NCBI GenBank assembly: GCA_021018815.1
Contig: JAITYX010000005.1
Location: 11,330,001-11,394,000 of the forward strand
Direction: 5' to 3'
Source: Talinum fruticosum
Lineage: Eukaryota; Streptophyta; Magnoliopsida; Caryophyllales; Talinaceae
DNA length: 64,000 bases
Of this stretch, positions 12,181 through 22,773 are shown one piece after another (position 1 is the first letter of the stretch; each line of letters starts with the position of its first letter). A program made the translations under genes and the position numbers. The notes under the pieces are model-generated. The model was not told the DNA's origin, did no database searches, and worked only from the letters and a program-made list of their open reading frames with translations.

Positions 12181-12278
12181 TCATGCTCAGTCCATTTAAA
12201 TTATCAAATGGGTTTTGACCTTATTTTTTAGCCCAGCCAATTAAGCCCATTGGACACCTCGTACAATGCCCAAGTCTA

Positions 12279-12286
12279 TATGCATT
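12279..12286. repeat. Right target-site duplication of hAT element 2
   Basis: TATGCATT, identical to 8437-8444. Confidence 0.88.
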
Positions 12287-13633
12287 TAGTTATACTTTAA
12301 ATAATTAATTTATATGAAATTGTCTACCATAAATTAAACAATTGTATTGATTCAAAAACTAATTTGTTCACATTCAAACATTACTTGTTCTATATATTCA
12401 TCATTATACTTTTTCACAATTTATAAAACTTGGAGAGAATCAATGTATAACTCGTTGGTTCAAAATAAAAAAGCATATGAGTTTATGAGTAATACATATA
12501 TAATAACCATATAAAATTACTTGACTATATAAATGTTCATCTTAGGTTATCAACACATATATAATAACTGTTGATTCAAATAATATTTTATTATTTATTT
12601 ACATTAATAAAATTAAAATTAAAAATAACTAAATTACTTACATCTTAAAGATATAGCACTAGTTCCTTTAAAGGGCATTTTCATCCATGAAAATTCATTG
12701 AATCCCAAACGACTCAATTATGGTTGCTAATGGAGGCTGTCTAACTTGGTGAGTGACGAGATCGTTCGTACGACTACCAAATCACTTCCAACCTTTTCAA
12801 ATAAAAAAATTAATGACATGATAATTAATTTGAAGTCATGTCTCCATTATGTAGCATGAAATTGAGGTCAAGTTTTATAGATAGTTGCTTAGTAACCTCT
12901 GACATGAACATAGCCAAGTAAAGCATACACCAAGACTCCAAGATGACTTCGAGTGAGCAGAGTAGTCATTGCATCTAATTCACTAATTTGCTAAAGTTTC
13001 AACAGCGTAAGTTTGATGATAAATACAGTATATTTAATGTAATACTTTTTGGACCTTTTGACTGCTCTTAATTAAATTTCATTGATTAAAGTGCTCTAAG
13101 TTATAAGATTCACTTGGATTGCCATTTGTCCAATATTTATTTGAGGTGTAAAGTTGATACTTTTACACTTAGGATATATTTGTTTTAATGGTTAAAATCA
13201 ATTGTTATAATTGTTATTAGTTGTAATGAGCTATTATGAGTATTTATTAGTTGTTATGATAAACTGTTATAACCGTTATAACTATTATGAGTTGTTACAA
13301 GCTATCGTTAGAGATATTATTCATTGTATATTTGATCCAAAAATATATATTGGTCAATAATGATATTTAAACAATTTTTTGAATAATCAATTAATTTGTA
13401 TTCGGTTATAAATTCTTATATTTTATTGGTAACCGTGATTTATTTTTATATAAATGCTTTCCTTTTTTTGGGGGAGGGGGATAGCTCCTGTTAATACCTA
13501 TCTCAAAAATAAAAACAATGCAATTACAATGCATATATAACAGTAGTGGCCTATTTGATAGAAATACTTGTATACCATTTCATTCCAATGTACAATTATC
13601 ACAATAATAATAATAAGTAGAATGGCGATGACA

Positions 13634-13685
<52 letters not shown>

Positions 13686-14450
13686 TCAATGATAACAACA
13701 TTATTGAGAATTTTTTTATTTTTTTACCCTAAGGTATGGTGATTTTATTTTTTTAACCCTCTAATATGTGAATTGATTATTAGTTACCCTGAGGTATTAG
13801 AATTTTTATTTTTTAACCCTTTGAACTGCTAAGTAAGCAACTAAATTAAATAAATGACATTTTTACCCCTAATTTTTTTATAAAATAAAAAACGACTTTT
13901 TAAGTATATGTAGAAAAAACGGAGACAAAAAAATAAAAATGAGACTTTTCATTAAATAGTATCTTCCCTAAGCCTACTGTCAGCTATAGCCTTGCCTCAT
14001 GTTCATGCTCATCAATTGCAGGAACTTGTGGGTGAGCAAGCACAAATAAGGGTGAAAAGGCTGAGGACAATCAAAATTTTGAAAGATTGAAGCGTTTAAT
14101 CTAGAAGATCAAAGCAATCAAAGTGAAAGGAGCAAATTTAGGATCTTGAGGTCAATTGAAATTACTCTTAAAGGTCTAAGTTTTCTAGGGCTTGAATGTA
14201 AATTTTATAGGTTGGAATTTTGTGTTTGAAATATTGAAAATTGAATGTAGGTTTTTTCTTGGAGAGGGCTTGTATTAGTGAAAGGAATGAAGGAAGAGGG
14301 AAAAGGGTTTTTAAAATAAAAACTATTAATAAAATTTTTTGAGTACAATGTAAATCTTCTTGATTTTGGGGACTTTCGGTGTAATAAAATTTCATTTTGT
14401 GCAGATTTGATATATTTTTGGCACACTTTGTTATTTTTAAAGTTGTTTCG
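12287..14450. other. Intergenic DNA without recognisable gene
   Basis: AT-rich sequence with no convincing coding region. It holds the AAT microsatellite at 13634-13684. The part after 14168 opens a 135-codon minus-strand frame, which I read as LTR sequence and not a gene. Confidence 0.55.
13634..13684. repeat. (AAT)n microsatellite
   Basis: About 50 bp of uninterrupted AAT/ATA units. Confidence 0.97.
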
Positions 14451-14803
14451 TTACAGAAACTAGGGTGATGATGTGGATAATGATTTGGAGAGAACAAATT
14501 TAATCCTCCAATCGCAGTGGTGCGGCTCGGACGGATGAACTCCACGTGGTGGCGGCGGATCTTGCAAAAAGGCAAGTCCCGGGGGTGGATCCCGGAAACG
14601 TCCTCCGACGCTTAAGTCAATGATTTGAATTAAGTGAGTAAATCGAGGAGAATCTTTATCGATGTGCGTAAAAGGAAATTTCTTAGGATTTATGCTTGCT
14701 TACCAAAGTTGGTAAGACTTTAAGGGAATTTTAGGATTTTCTAAGAGTAGTAATTCTTGGGATTGGTGATGTGAGCATATGATGTGATAATGGGGGTTGA
14801 TGG

Positions 14804-14815
14804 GTATTTATAGGA
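14804..14815 (-). promoter_or_regulatory. Minus-strand TATA box of LTR
   Basis: TCCTATAAATAC on the minus strand, followed by the leader described for 14450-15180. It faces away from the plus-strand TATA box at 15099-15108. Confidence 0.5.
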
Positions 14816-15098
14816 GAATTTAATGAGGGTAAAGTAGTAAATTTATCGTAATGAAGGCGATAACCTTAACCCTAGTGGGCTTTGGGCCTTACTCGGGCTC
14901 GTTGAGAGTGGACCTTGGGCTGATAGCTCAATTGTATGACTCGATTAGGAGTAGGCTGGTTAGTGACGTGGTAGATGAGTTGGAATTATCCGAAAAATAT
15001 CCGCATCATTTAGCCCCTCATATTATACTTGCAAACTTCTCGAGATGGGCATGTGGAATGTGGAGTACCTCCCGTTATGCTTTTATAGCCTCAAGCCT

Positions 15099-15108
15099 CT
15101 ATAAATAA
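15099..15108 (+). promoter_or_regulatory. Plus-strand TATA box before small ORF
   Basis: TCTATAAATA lies 69 bp before the ATG at 15177, the right distance for a plant core promoter with a short leader. It is divergent to the minus-strand TATA box about 290 bp to the left. Confidence 0.5.
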
Positions 15109-15176
15109 AGGGTGAAGTTAAGGGAGTAGTAAACTTTCACTTCTTTACTACTTTCTTGTTTTTTACTTCAGAGAAA

Positions 15177-15500
15177 ATGAACTACGGAGCGCTTCTTGTC
15201 GGATACGAGAGGTTGTGTCCTCGTTTCAATCGGGATCAAGTGGAACAAGCAGCTATTGAACGTCGTTAGCCATCACTCATCGCGGAGCTGTTCTACAGGT
15301 ATCTCATTGACTATGCTAGGGAGCTAGAGTTGATAAACGAGGAGGAGCATTGGAGGCTTTTTCAAGCCACGATCCGCCCCAAATGGGACATCCTTGAAGC
15401 TTGGGTAGAGCGCATCCATGATCACCTTATCGAGCTTGAGACGAGGAACCCAAGTTCCTCGGTGAGCGATGCGGCAGGGGAGGCGCCACTTCAAGTGTAG
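15177..15500 (+). pseudogene. Small antisense ORF in Tat-like element, one stop
   Basis: ATG at 15177 opens MNYGALLVGYERLCPR and stays in one frame to TAG at 15498-15500 (107 aa), with a single internal TAG at 15267-15269. The product is acidic and probably helical, with blocks such as ELELINEEEHWRLFQ and WDILEAWVERIHDHLIELE. I do not recognise a domain. It lies on the strand opposite to the pol genes of the surrounding Tat-like element and has its own TATA box. Composition is more GC-rich than the flanks, consistent with former coding. It could be a second antisense accessory gene of the element or a captured fragment. Confidence 0.45.
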
Positions 15501-16129
15501 GGTCGTCATTTTATCCTTCCTTGGAGAGCAGCGAAGTCGGTAGATGGCCCTTCCTCCCGCTCTTCTCCCGGCCGAAGGAACTTGCCTAAGGAGAAGGGGA
15601 GGAACCACCCTCAAGAGAAGAGAAGTAACCTCCCTAAGAAGAAGTGAGGTTATGACCTTGGGCCTTCCCTTGACCTCGAAGCATTGTAGTAGCGTTTTGC
15701 CCTTTTAAATTGATCTTTAGATGTTTTAATCTTATTGTAACATCATACTTCATGCCTTTATTTTGACAAATGAATGAATGAAGTTTGTTTTTCTAACTTT
15801 GTCTCTCTTTGTTTTTTTAACTTGTCGTTGAGACACCATTGTGAGGAATGATTTTCCTTAGCTCCTTGGGGCTAAAAAGAGTCTTGAGGAGGATGGCTTC
15901 TCCCGAGTCTTTCATATGAGAATGACCGTTGTGTAGACTTTCGAACTTTGGAAAATTAGATTCTTGTGGTACTCGGGTACTCTTTACCCCTTAGGCTGTA
16001 TAAGTCTTATGCGAGAGGATGAGCTCTCCCTTGGTCCTTCTAGGACAAGGACCCTTGAGGCGTTCAAGCCCCTATGTGTCTCGGATTAGAAACATGAGTT
16101 TGCCCACGGTGACATTGTTGTGGTTGTTT

Positions 16130-16580
16130 ACACGACCTTTTAGCTCTCGGAGGCTTGAATGTATATGAGTGTATATGTCTCGTAAGGGAACATCCCACGA
16201 AGAGCGCGACCCCCTAAATTTAAGTTAGGAGTGCAAGTGCCCATGATGACATGGGTCTTTACGCGACCTTTTAGCTCCTAGAGGCTTGAAAGTGCATGAG
16301 TCTCGCTAGGGAATATCCCACGGAGAGCACGACCCCTAACCTCCGAGTTAGGAGTGCGAGTGCCCATGACAACATGGGTCTTTACATGACCTTTCAGCTC
16401 CCAAAGGCTCAAAAGTGCATGAAAATAATGACATCTAAGGGGCATTCCTTTATGGACTTAAGAGTACCATGTTTCTAGCTCCTAGAGGCCAAATTATTGC
16501 TAAGCGTAAATTAACATTGGACTCAGAAGGATGTCCCCTTGTGGAGGTGGAAACACGACTTTTTAGCTCTCGGAGGCTAA
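16130..16580. repeat. Tandem repeat of about 120-165 bp, four units
   Basis: The phrase GACCTTTTAGCTC...GAGGCT recurs at about 16133, 16264, 16387 and 16553. Between recurrences are shared pieces such as GGGAATATCCCACGGAGAGC, GAGTTAGGAGTGC and GTGCCCATGA. Units 1-3 are clear and unit 4 is degenerate. Arrays in the untranslated region between pol and the 3' LTR are known in Tat/Ogre elements. Confidence 0.85.
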
Positions 16581-16721
16581 GTCGTTACTCAACGTTAATT
16601 GACGTTTGGGCGTCGAAATCATATGTTTCGTCATGGCGATTTTTGCTGAGTTACGCAATTTTTAAATTTAATTTTTCTTATTTTTTACGACTTCGACGAC
16701 TCCCGAATCTCGACTTTGCTT

Positions 16722-17345
16722 ACCCACTCCCCACTCCCCACTCCCCACTCCCGACTCCCGACTCCCCTTTCTTTCTCTCTCTCTCGAATCACCCTCCCGA
16801 ATTCCCTTTCTTTTCCTCTCGGTCCCCCTCTTCCTCTCCCTCTCGGACCCCCGAGTCCTCCCTCTCCCTCTCTCTCCTTCTTGGTCCCCCTTCCCCAACC
16901 CCTTTCCCTCCCCTGCTCCCCTATCCTCTCCCTCTCCCTCTTCCTCTTTCTTCTTTCCCTCTCGGAACCCCAGACCTCTCTCCGTCTCCGTCCCCCTCCC
17001 CTCTCCCTCTTCCTTCTCTCCCTCTCGGTCCCCCCTTCCCCTCTCCCTCTTCCTTCTCTCACTCTCGGTGCCCCCCGACCCCTCTCTCTCCTCGGCTCCC
17101 CTTCCCATCTCCTTCTTAGCCCCTCCCCCGAGTCCTCCCCCTCCCTTTCTCTCCTCCCTCTTCTCTCCCCTTCGGTTCCCCTCCTCCCCCTTCCCGTAAA
17201 CAACCCCGACCCTCGCTCTCTAGATGACCCCAACGCCCCCACCCAACCCAAACTCCTTCTAACCCCACTACCCAAACCCCCGACCCTGCCTCCTACCCGG
17301 AAAAACCCCTCCGACCCGACTCCCCCTCAAAAACTCTCCCTCGCG
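16722..17345. repeat. Long polypyrimidine/polypurine tract
   Basis: About 620 bp in which the + strand is almost entirely C and T, with nested short repeats (CCCACTCC at 16725-16770; CTCTCCCTCTTCC blocks; CCCCT runs). Long open frames on both strands here are a by-product of the composition. On the minus strand (the element's sense strand) it is a polypurine tract far longer than a normal primer tract. Confidence 0.93.
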
Positions 17346-17540
17346 GCCCAACCCCTCACCTGAACCCCACCCACCTCCAAACCATAAATTCCCAAATTTA
17401 AGCTTTTCCTTTAATTTTTTTGATGGGGTTGTGGATTTGGAATTTTTAATTTGAACTTTGAAATTCAAAATTTAGAATTCGGGCCTAAGTCGGGAGACGG
17501 TACTGCCTCCTTCCGGTATTGATTTATCGGAGCGGGTGCT

Positions 17541-17547
17541 TATATAA
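17541..17547 (+). promoter_or_regulatory. TATA box before antisense ORF of Tat-like element
   Basis: TATATAA in a GC-rich context (GTGCTTATATAACCC), about 190 bp before the ATG at 17728, with a purine-rich leader between. It would drive transcription on the + strand, opposite to the element's pol. Confidence 0.5.
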
Positions 17548-17727
17548 CCCTCCTCCTAATGCCTCATTCCATACTTCACCAAATAAGCCTCAAAGTGAGA
17601 GAGAGCATTTGAGAGAAGCCTTCAAGCAAGAATCGGGCATTCAACCTCTTCATTCAATCTTTGAGGTATATCTTTGAATCCATCCTTTTCTAGTTTGAAT
17701 CTTCAAGCCGGTGCATGCTTTAGAATA

Positions 17728-20390
17728 ATGAGTAGCTATGAGGATTTGGTTGTGGATATGTGTGATAGTCCATCAAATAATTATGCTTTCAGTAGTGAAT
17801 TACCAAGCCTCATGGATGGGTATAGTGACGATGATGTTGTTTGGGGGCGGAGTGAAGTCTCAGGGAGTTGTTGCGTCTCGCACGGTTAGAGGTTTCCGGG
17901 GACTCGGTAGTCGCCCTACCATGATTTCTCGCGAGTTAGTTGAGGCTAGTCGAGTACCTTTGTTGCATCTTCATGTGCTTAGTGAGGTTGATAAGGTTAT
18001 TCCTTTAGTTTCGCCACTCGCGACTTCGGACTTCCTTTATAAAAGGTCCCACACTCGTAGCCTTAATAGTTGTATTTAGGAAGTGGTATATCGTGAGGAA
18101 GCTAGGAAGGGTTATGGTTCCCAGTGCCAAGTTACATTTACAAGTTGAAAATTACAGGACTCGATAATGGGGACATGGCTAGGATTAAGACTAATGCTAG
18201 GCGCAAATCTATGGATGAGCTCGTGTACGAGGGATACTCCAAAGGTCTTCATCCTTAGATATTTCATTGAATGATGAGGCCACTTCTTTTGTTATGCCAC
18301 TTGAGGAGGTAGATCAATTAGTTGAGTCATTTGTGTTGACTAAGAGATCGGACCCTAGTGATGGCCCGAGTTCTCACTTTATTGATCCGCGGTTTGTGAG
18401 CAACTAGGTACATGCTTCATGGCTTCATGGTCGTTACCGTCTAATTTCTACTTATAAGTCTGTTTGTTCAGTCGGAGCGGGAGATAGTGAAGTCTCTCCC
18501 TACTGGGTGCTGTGTTTTTTATAAAGCGGCTCTTGATACTCGGGGTGTGGTTTCCACTCCATACCCCGATTGTATCGATATGTAATAAGTTTAACTTGGC
18601 TCCGGCTCGATTGTCCTTAATTCGTGGCATTCTATTTGTTCGCTCATCGCTACTTGTAAGTTGAAGCATCTTCCTTGTAACTTAGACACATTCACCCTCC
18701 TCCATTGCCTTCGGAAGAAGGCCTCTATTGATGGGGAGCAAGGTTGGTACAACTTTGTAAATAAGAGGGGGTACATGACCGCCCTAAATAAGAAGTCATC
18801 GGTCCACAGGTAGAAGTATGAGTTCTTCTTTGTAGAGAAATTAGAGGGGGAATGAGATGTCCCTGCTTGGAGTGAGGAGGATGATGTAGTCCATCCTACA
18901 AAGTCACCCTAAATAAGGAGTCATCGGTCCACAGGTAGAAGTGTAAGTTCTTCGGAAGAAGGCCTCTATTGATGGCTAGCAAGGTTGGCACGACTTTGCA
19001 AACAAGAGGGGGTATATGACCGCCCTAAATAAGGATTCATCCCGAGGTGTATGTCACGGCTGAGTATTTCCGTATCCGTGAAGTACCCCATCCTACGAGA
19101 GAAAGGGAAAAAGAGAAGCTTCCTTTAAATTGGCTCCCCAAGAGGCGGTGCTTCAAGAAGAACTTATTTCTCTTAGCTACGTGGCTGGGCGTTAGCTCGA
19201 GACTATCGCAAGGTACTTATTTCACCTCTTATTTTTTTGTTCACATTTTGAACCGACTCGACTTTGGTTTATTTTTTGCAGATCAAGCAAATGCTCTTCT
19301 TTCCAACACAATGGCTGGGAACCTTTCCCGAGGGAAAGTAGATCGAGACAAGCGCCCTCCTCCCCGAGTAAGGGTGCTCCAAAGAGAGAGAGAGAGAAAA
19401 GGGAAAGGCCCTAAGCCTCGCCCTAAGGTTCCTATGGCGCCTACCGCTATGGTCACCACGGGAGCACCAGGTCTCCCGATAAGTTTCTTATTGTTTTTCA
19501 TACTCCTTTTGTGACCAGCTTGGCTTTTGTATTGACATTGTTTCTTCCGTGTGATAGACTCGTCCTCCTCCCGTAGAGAAAGGACGTGCTCCTCCCCAAG
19601 TCCTGCCTTTTCCTGAATGCCGATGTTGAGGCTAAGGTCGTTATCACAGTCACCTGCTCAAAGTGTACAGAGATGTTCCCTGTGAAGGTCCTACCCTTCC
19701 CGCTTCGTCGCTTCTATGGCAATTGCTGAGGTAAAAGAAAATTTTTCTCTTCCTCTATACTTGTATTTTTCTTCATTTTTGATTCTAGCATATTTGTTTT
19801 ACAAGCTCTCCTCATGACTCGTGCGGGCTATAGAGTCTTAGCCTTCCTCATTCGACCTTCGAAAGGGTGTCCTCCCTCTAGAGTTCTCTCGAAGAAACTT
19901 GCTAAGGAAAAGGAGGGGGAGGTGAGCTAGCCGAGGGCTCGGCTAGAAGAAGCCCAAGAGAGGGAACGATATCTAGGGTCTCGTCTCGAGACTACCCAAG
20001 AGAGAGAGCGAAAGCTAGGGTTTCGCCTCAAGGCCACCCGAGGGAGATAGCAGGATCCGGAATCTTACCTCGAGGTCGTCCAGGAGCAGGGTGCGGCTGC
20101 CGGGGATACAGCCTTCCGGAAGCACCTTGTGGTGGTTTTTCCCGACTTTGGTGAGGATGCAAAGATGCTAGAAACCTGGGTTGCCTATGCTTCCATCCTC
20201 TATCTGCGATGCCCTTGCTCTAGAGTTAGGCTCCCAGCTGAGCGCCTCCCGAGAAGGAAGTACCGGAGGACGGAGAGATCCCTAAGGAGGATGGAGATGA
20301 TGAGGACGCCGGAGATAGCCCGAGGATTAGCCCCTTTCCATGACTCTTTTGGGCTAGGACCGATTTTTGATGGCCTATGCACCATGTGAC
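17728..20390 (+). pseudogene. Antisense ORF (aORF) of Tat-like retroelement, decayed
   Basis: A broken gene of about 2.6 kb, on the strand opposite to the pol genes, between integrase and the 3' end. It opens MSSYEDLVVDMCDSPSN and soon shifts frame. The best block (about 18600-18900) reads NKFNLAPARLSLIRGILF, then ASIDGEQGWYNFVNKRGY, then KYEFFFVEKLEGE and DVPAWSEEDD. That arrangement matches the putative gypsy-type transposon domain (Transposase_28, PF04195) found in such ORFs. Two expected tryptophans are stops (HR*K and GE*DVP). Two short AT-rich introns look intact (19213-19281 and 19731-19805, GT...AG). The end is charged and coiled-coil-like (EEAQERERYLGSRLETTQER). Antisense ORFs at this place are known in Tat elements such as Grande; the function is unknown. 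Confidence 0.65.
18711..19040 (+). repeat. Local direct duplication within the aORF
   Basis: The segment GAAGAAGGCCTCTATTGATGG...ACCGCCCTAAATAAG at about 18714-18793 recurs at about 18956-19033. A middle piece (AAATAAGGAGTCATCGGTCC, about 18910-18950) repeats the part that follows. The arrangement is mosaic, with a spacing of about 242 bp. Confidence 0.9.
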
Positions 20391-20595
20391 TTTGCGTGGC
20401 CTCGCATGCCATATGACTTATTACTTATTTTTTGCTACTTTAAGTTTTGTGTCAACCTTTGTCTTTGCAACATGGTTTTGTTTGATGCTTGCTTGTTTTT
20501 CCGTGCATTTTTTATTGTTGCTGATTTTTGTCTTCTCGCCATTGGGGTACATGCTCACCCCTCATCGTGATTGGGTTCTCTTGAGTATTACAATT

Positions 20596-20828
20596 TAGCT
20601 TGGCTATCTTAGGGGGTCGTATTAGCCCTATTCTTGCCCCCAAAACCGGCACAAATAAAAATATCCAACTAAAAGAACAAAGAGTTTGGTTGATCTAGGG
20701 GATCGTATTAGCCCCTATTCTTGCCCCCAAAACCGACATGAGTAGAAAAATACAACAAAAGAAATCGAGAGTTTAGGTGCTCTAGGGGATTGTGTTAGCC
20801 CTTATTATTACACCTAAAATTGGCAAAG
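20596..20828. repeat. 86-bp tandem repeat, about 2.7 copies
   Basis: The phrase AGGGGATCGTATTAGCCC...CTTGCCCCCAAAACCG recurs at about 20611, 20697 and 20784; the last unit is degenerate. It lies between the aORF and the integrase remnant, in the untranslated part of the Tat-like element. Confidence 0.9.
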
Positions 20829-21097
20829 GTAAAGCGCGAGATGCAAATATACGGAACGCTTGCTCATTGTATTAAGAAAAAGATCGAAGCCCATACAAAA
20901 AGAGGAATGTGTGCCCCAGGTGAGTGCTTGTCGGAAAAGTCATGTCAAGCGTGGGTGATTCCTTTACAAAATTTTGGAACTTTGCTTGGGCTGGGTGGGT
21001 CTTTAAAGAAAGGCATCCCATGCTAGACAATGAGCTTAAGCTATTTACAAGAGAAGGGTGCTCCCAAGTACTTATACGAAGTACTTTTTTCCATGTC
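20829..21097 (-). other. Tat-like 3' flank of integrase, beyond the CACTA insertion
   Basis: Unassigned sequence between the tandem repeat and the CACTA left end. If the CACTA element is removed, minus-strand reading passes from the end of the integrase (22774 upward) straight into this part. No domain is recognisable. Confidence 0.4.
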
Positions 21098-22773
21098 GAG
21101 TACTACATATATGACTTTTTATTACGGGTGATTTATGATGGTTAAAAGCAAAAACCGTCATAAAAAGTGAAGTGGTGACATTTTTGTAAATAAGCGGTCT
21201 TTTATTACACCTATAACAATGGTTCTTTTACTAAACTGTAGTCATAAATCAAACAATCAACTTTTAACTATGCTTCAATAAAAGGACCAGTCATAATAGA
21301 CGTACTTTTTACCATGGTTCTTTAATTGAACCGTAGTAAAAAGTCCTCATATCTGAATTTCTCCCCTCCCTTTCTCTCTCTCTTATCCCCCTCATTTCTC
21401 TTTCAACAGTTCGTTTCTCGGATCTGAAACCCTCTCGTCTCTCTCTTTCCTTACTCCTTTATCTTCCCCAAATTGCCCCAAATTCGCTGCAATGGCTGAC
21501 TTCCTCCCGGCCACTCTCTCTTCTCTCTCCTTCCTCACCGACAATAGCCGACTCCGCTAGCACCGACAATTTCCTCACCAAAAATCAACCAAGATCTTCG
21601 TCACAAGCCATCGAGACCTCGTTGGATCCGCCATAGTTTGGAAGCTCTAAACCCTAGGATTCAGCAGCCTCATCTTCACACTCATACCGAGCTCGATCTC
21701 GGCGTCCAATCCATCCTCGATCCCTTCTTCGCTGCCGAGAAGTCGAAATTCGTCCACTTCGTAGATTCGTTGTGTACTACATTATTATACTATTCCACCT
21801 TCACACTTTCTTTGCACTTCCTCCACTTTTGAACCATCTCTCTCCTTGTCAAATTGTCTCATTACTAATTTGTTGTTTTGTGGTTATGGAGATTCAAAAT
21901 ATTTTGGTTATGGAGATTCGGAGAATTGCTTTTGATCCGTAGTAATCGCTTTGAATCTTTTCCTATTTCTTCTAAATCTTTTCTGTTTATGGAGATTCGA
22001 AGATTCATGCCCAGCTAGTGGGGTTCTTGCTCGTTGCTTGTTTTGCGGTTCAACTCTTTGCTTCGGATCGGTTCTTCTCTCTCCTCAAGTTCGACTTCCT
22101 TGATTTGCTTATTTGTGTGTTGTTTTGCTTATTTATTTTATTCAGATTTGTCTTGCTTCGAACTTAATTTTTTGTCTTGATTGGGAAATTTCCGTCCGTA
22201 ATGCTAATTTGCTAAACTTAATTTTTCTTCTTGCTTTAGTAGATACTAGATCCGTGTATAATCATGTCCGAAATTGGTTATGCGGGATTTTAGCAAGTTT
22301 GTACTCGGTATTGTGGTCATTTCAAACTACCAATCACAAGTAAGAAAACCCATTAATCTTTGTCATTTGGATTCGATTCATCAACTGTTATTCACTTCTC
22401 ATCCGGTCTTTCTACTTTCCATGTGTTGGCGTTTCTCTCTCCTTTGCTTCCACTCTTTGACTTCCATCAATGCCCATTTCTCTCTCTTTAGAATATTTTT
22501 TAAATAATTGTAGCTATGACTACAACTCTGGAGAAAGAAGCTGTAGTAATAGGTACATTTATTACTATGGTTCTTTCTCCAAAACCGTAGTCATAGCCAT
22601 TTATTACTACGGTTCTTTTCTAAAAATGAACCATAGTAATAGGTGATCTTTTACTATGGTTTTGAACCATAGTAAAAGATGCCCATCTATAATTATGGCC
22701 ACATACACGATACTAGATAATCGTAATAAAAAGTATTTTAGAACCATAGTAAAAAGTGGTTCTCGTAGTAGTG
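21098..22773. mobile_element. Non-autonomous CACTA (En/Spm) transposon
   Basis: The right end, read inward, is CACTACTACGAGAACCACTT. The left end is GAGTACTACATATATGACTT, the same terminus with point changes. Both continue into ...TTTTTA(C/T)TA(T/C)GG. Many inverted subterminal motifs (ACTATGGTT, AACCGTAGTAAAA, TACTACGGTTC) fill 21120-21350 and 22505-22765, as in CACTA elements. Both ends abut TGTC (21094-21097 and 22774-22777), consistent with the 3-bp duplication plus a chance base. At 1,676 bp with only a C/T-rich leader-like middle (21360-21830) and no TNP2 transposase, it is a deletion derivative. Confidence 0.85.

Larger units (their letters stand above)
8445..12278 (-). mobile_element. 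hAT-like element 2 with nested solo LTR
   Basis: Left end TAGACTTCGGCA and right end TGCCCAAGTCTA form an inverted repeat (11 of 12 matching). It is flanked by the perfect 8-bp repeat TATGCATT. Subterminal sequence is full of GGGCCGGG/GGGTTGGG on the left and AGCCCA/CCCATT on the right, typical of plant hAT ends. Removing the nested LTR (9811-11392 plus its 5-bp duplication) leaves about 2.25 kb. I find no transposase domain. A leader-like GC-rich block on the minus strand (11840-12180) suggests a minus orientation, and this is the only basis for the strand given. Confidence 0.8.
14450..15180 (-). mobile_element. Tat-like LTR promoter and R-U5 region
   Basis: On the minus strand there is a TATA box (TCCTATAAATAC, 14804-14815). 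About 180 bp downstream comes a leader with TGACTTAAGCGTCGGAGGA and a CCGGGATCC...CCCGGGACTTGCC segment (about 14560-14625). This 'acttgagcgtcggag' type of leader is, to my knowledge, common in the R-U5 of plant Tat-lineage Ty3/gypsy LTRs. It would make this the 3' LTR region of the minus-strand element whose pol lies at 22779-27730. I could not fix either LTR boundary; about 14450 is the likely downstream limit. Confidence 0.5.

Noticed and set aside
14168..14575. 135-codon minus-strand frame
   Set aside because: It overlaps LTR leader-type sequence, has no domain and AT-rich codon use; judged a chance frame.
16469..17363. Four overlapping frames of about 150-216 codons on both strands, rich in Ser/Pro/Leu or Arg/Glu/Gly
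   Set aside because: The polypyrimidine tract contains few possible stop codons, so long frames arise on both strands by composition; no domain and strong low complexity.
16130..20828. Repeat arrays considered as CRISPR
   Set aside because: Units are contiguous and diverged without unique spacers, and the context is a plant retroelement.
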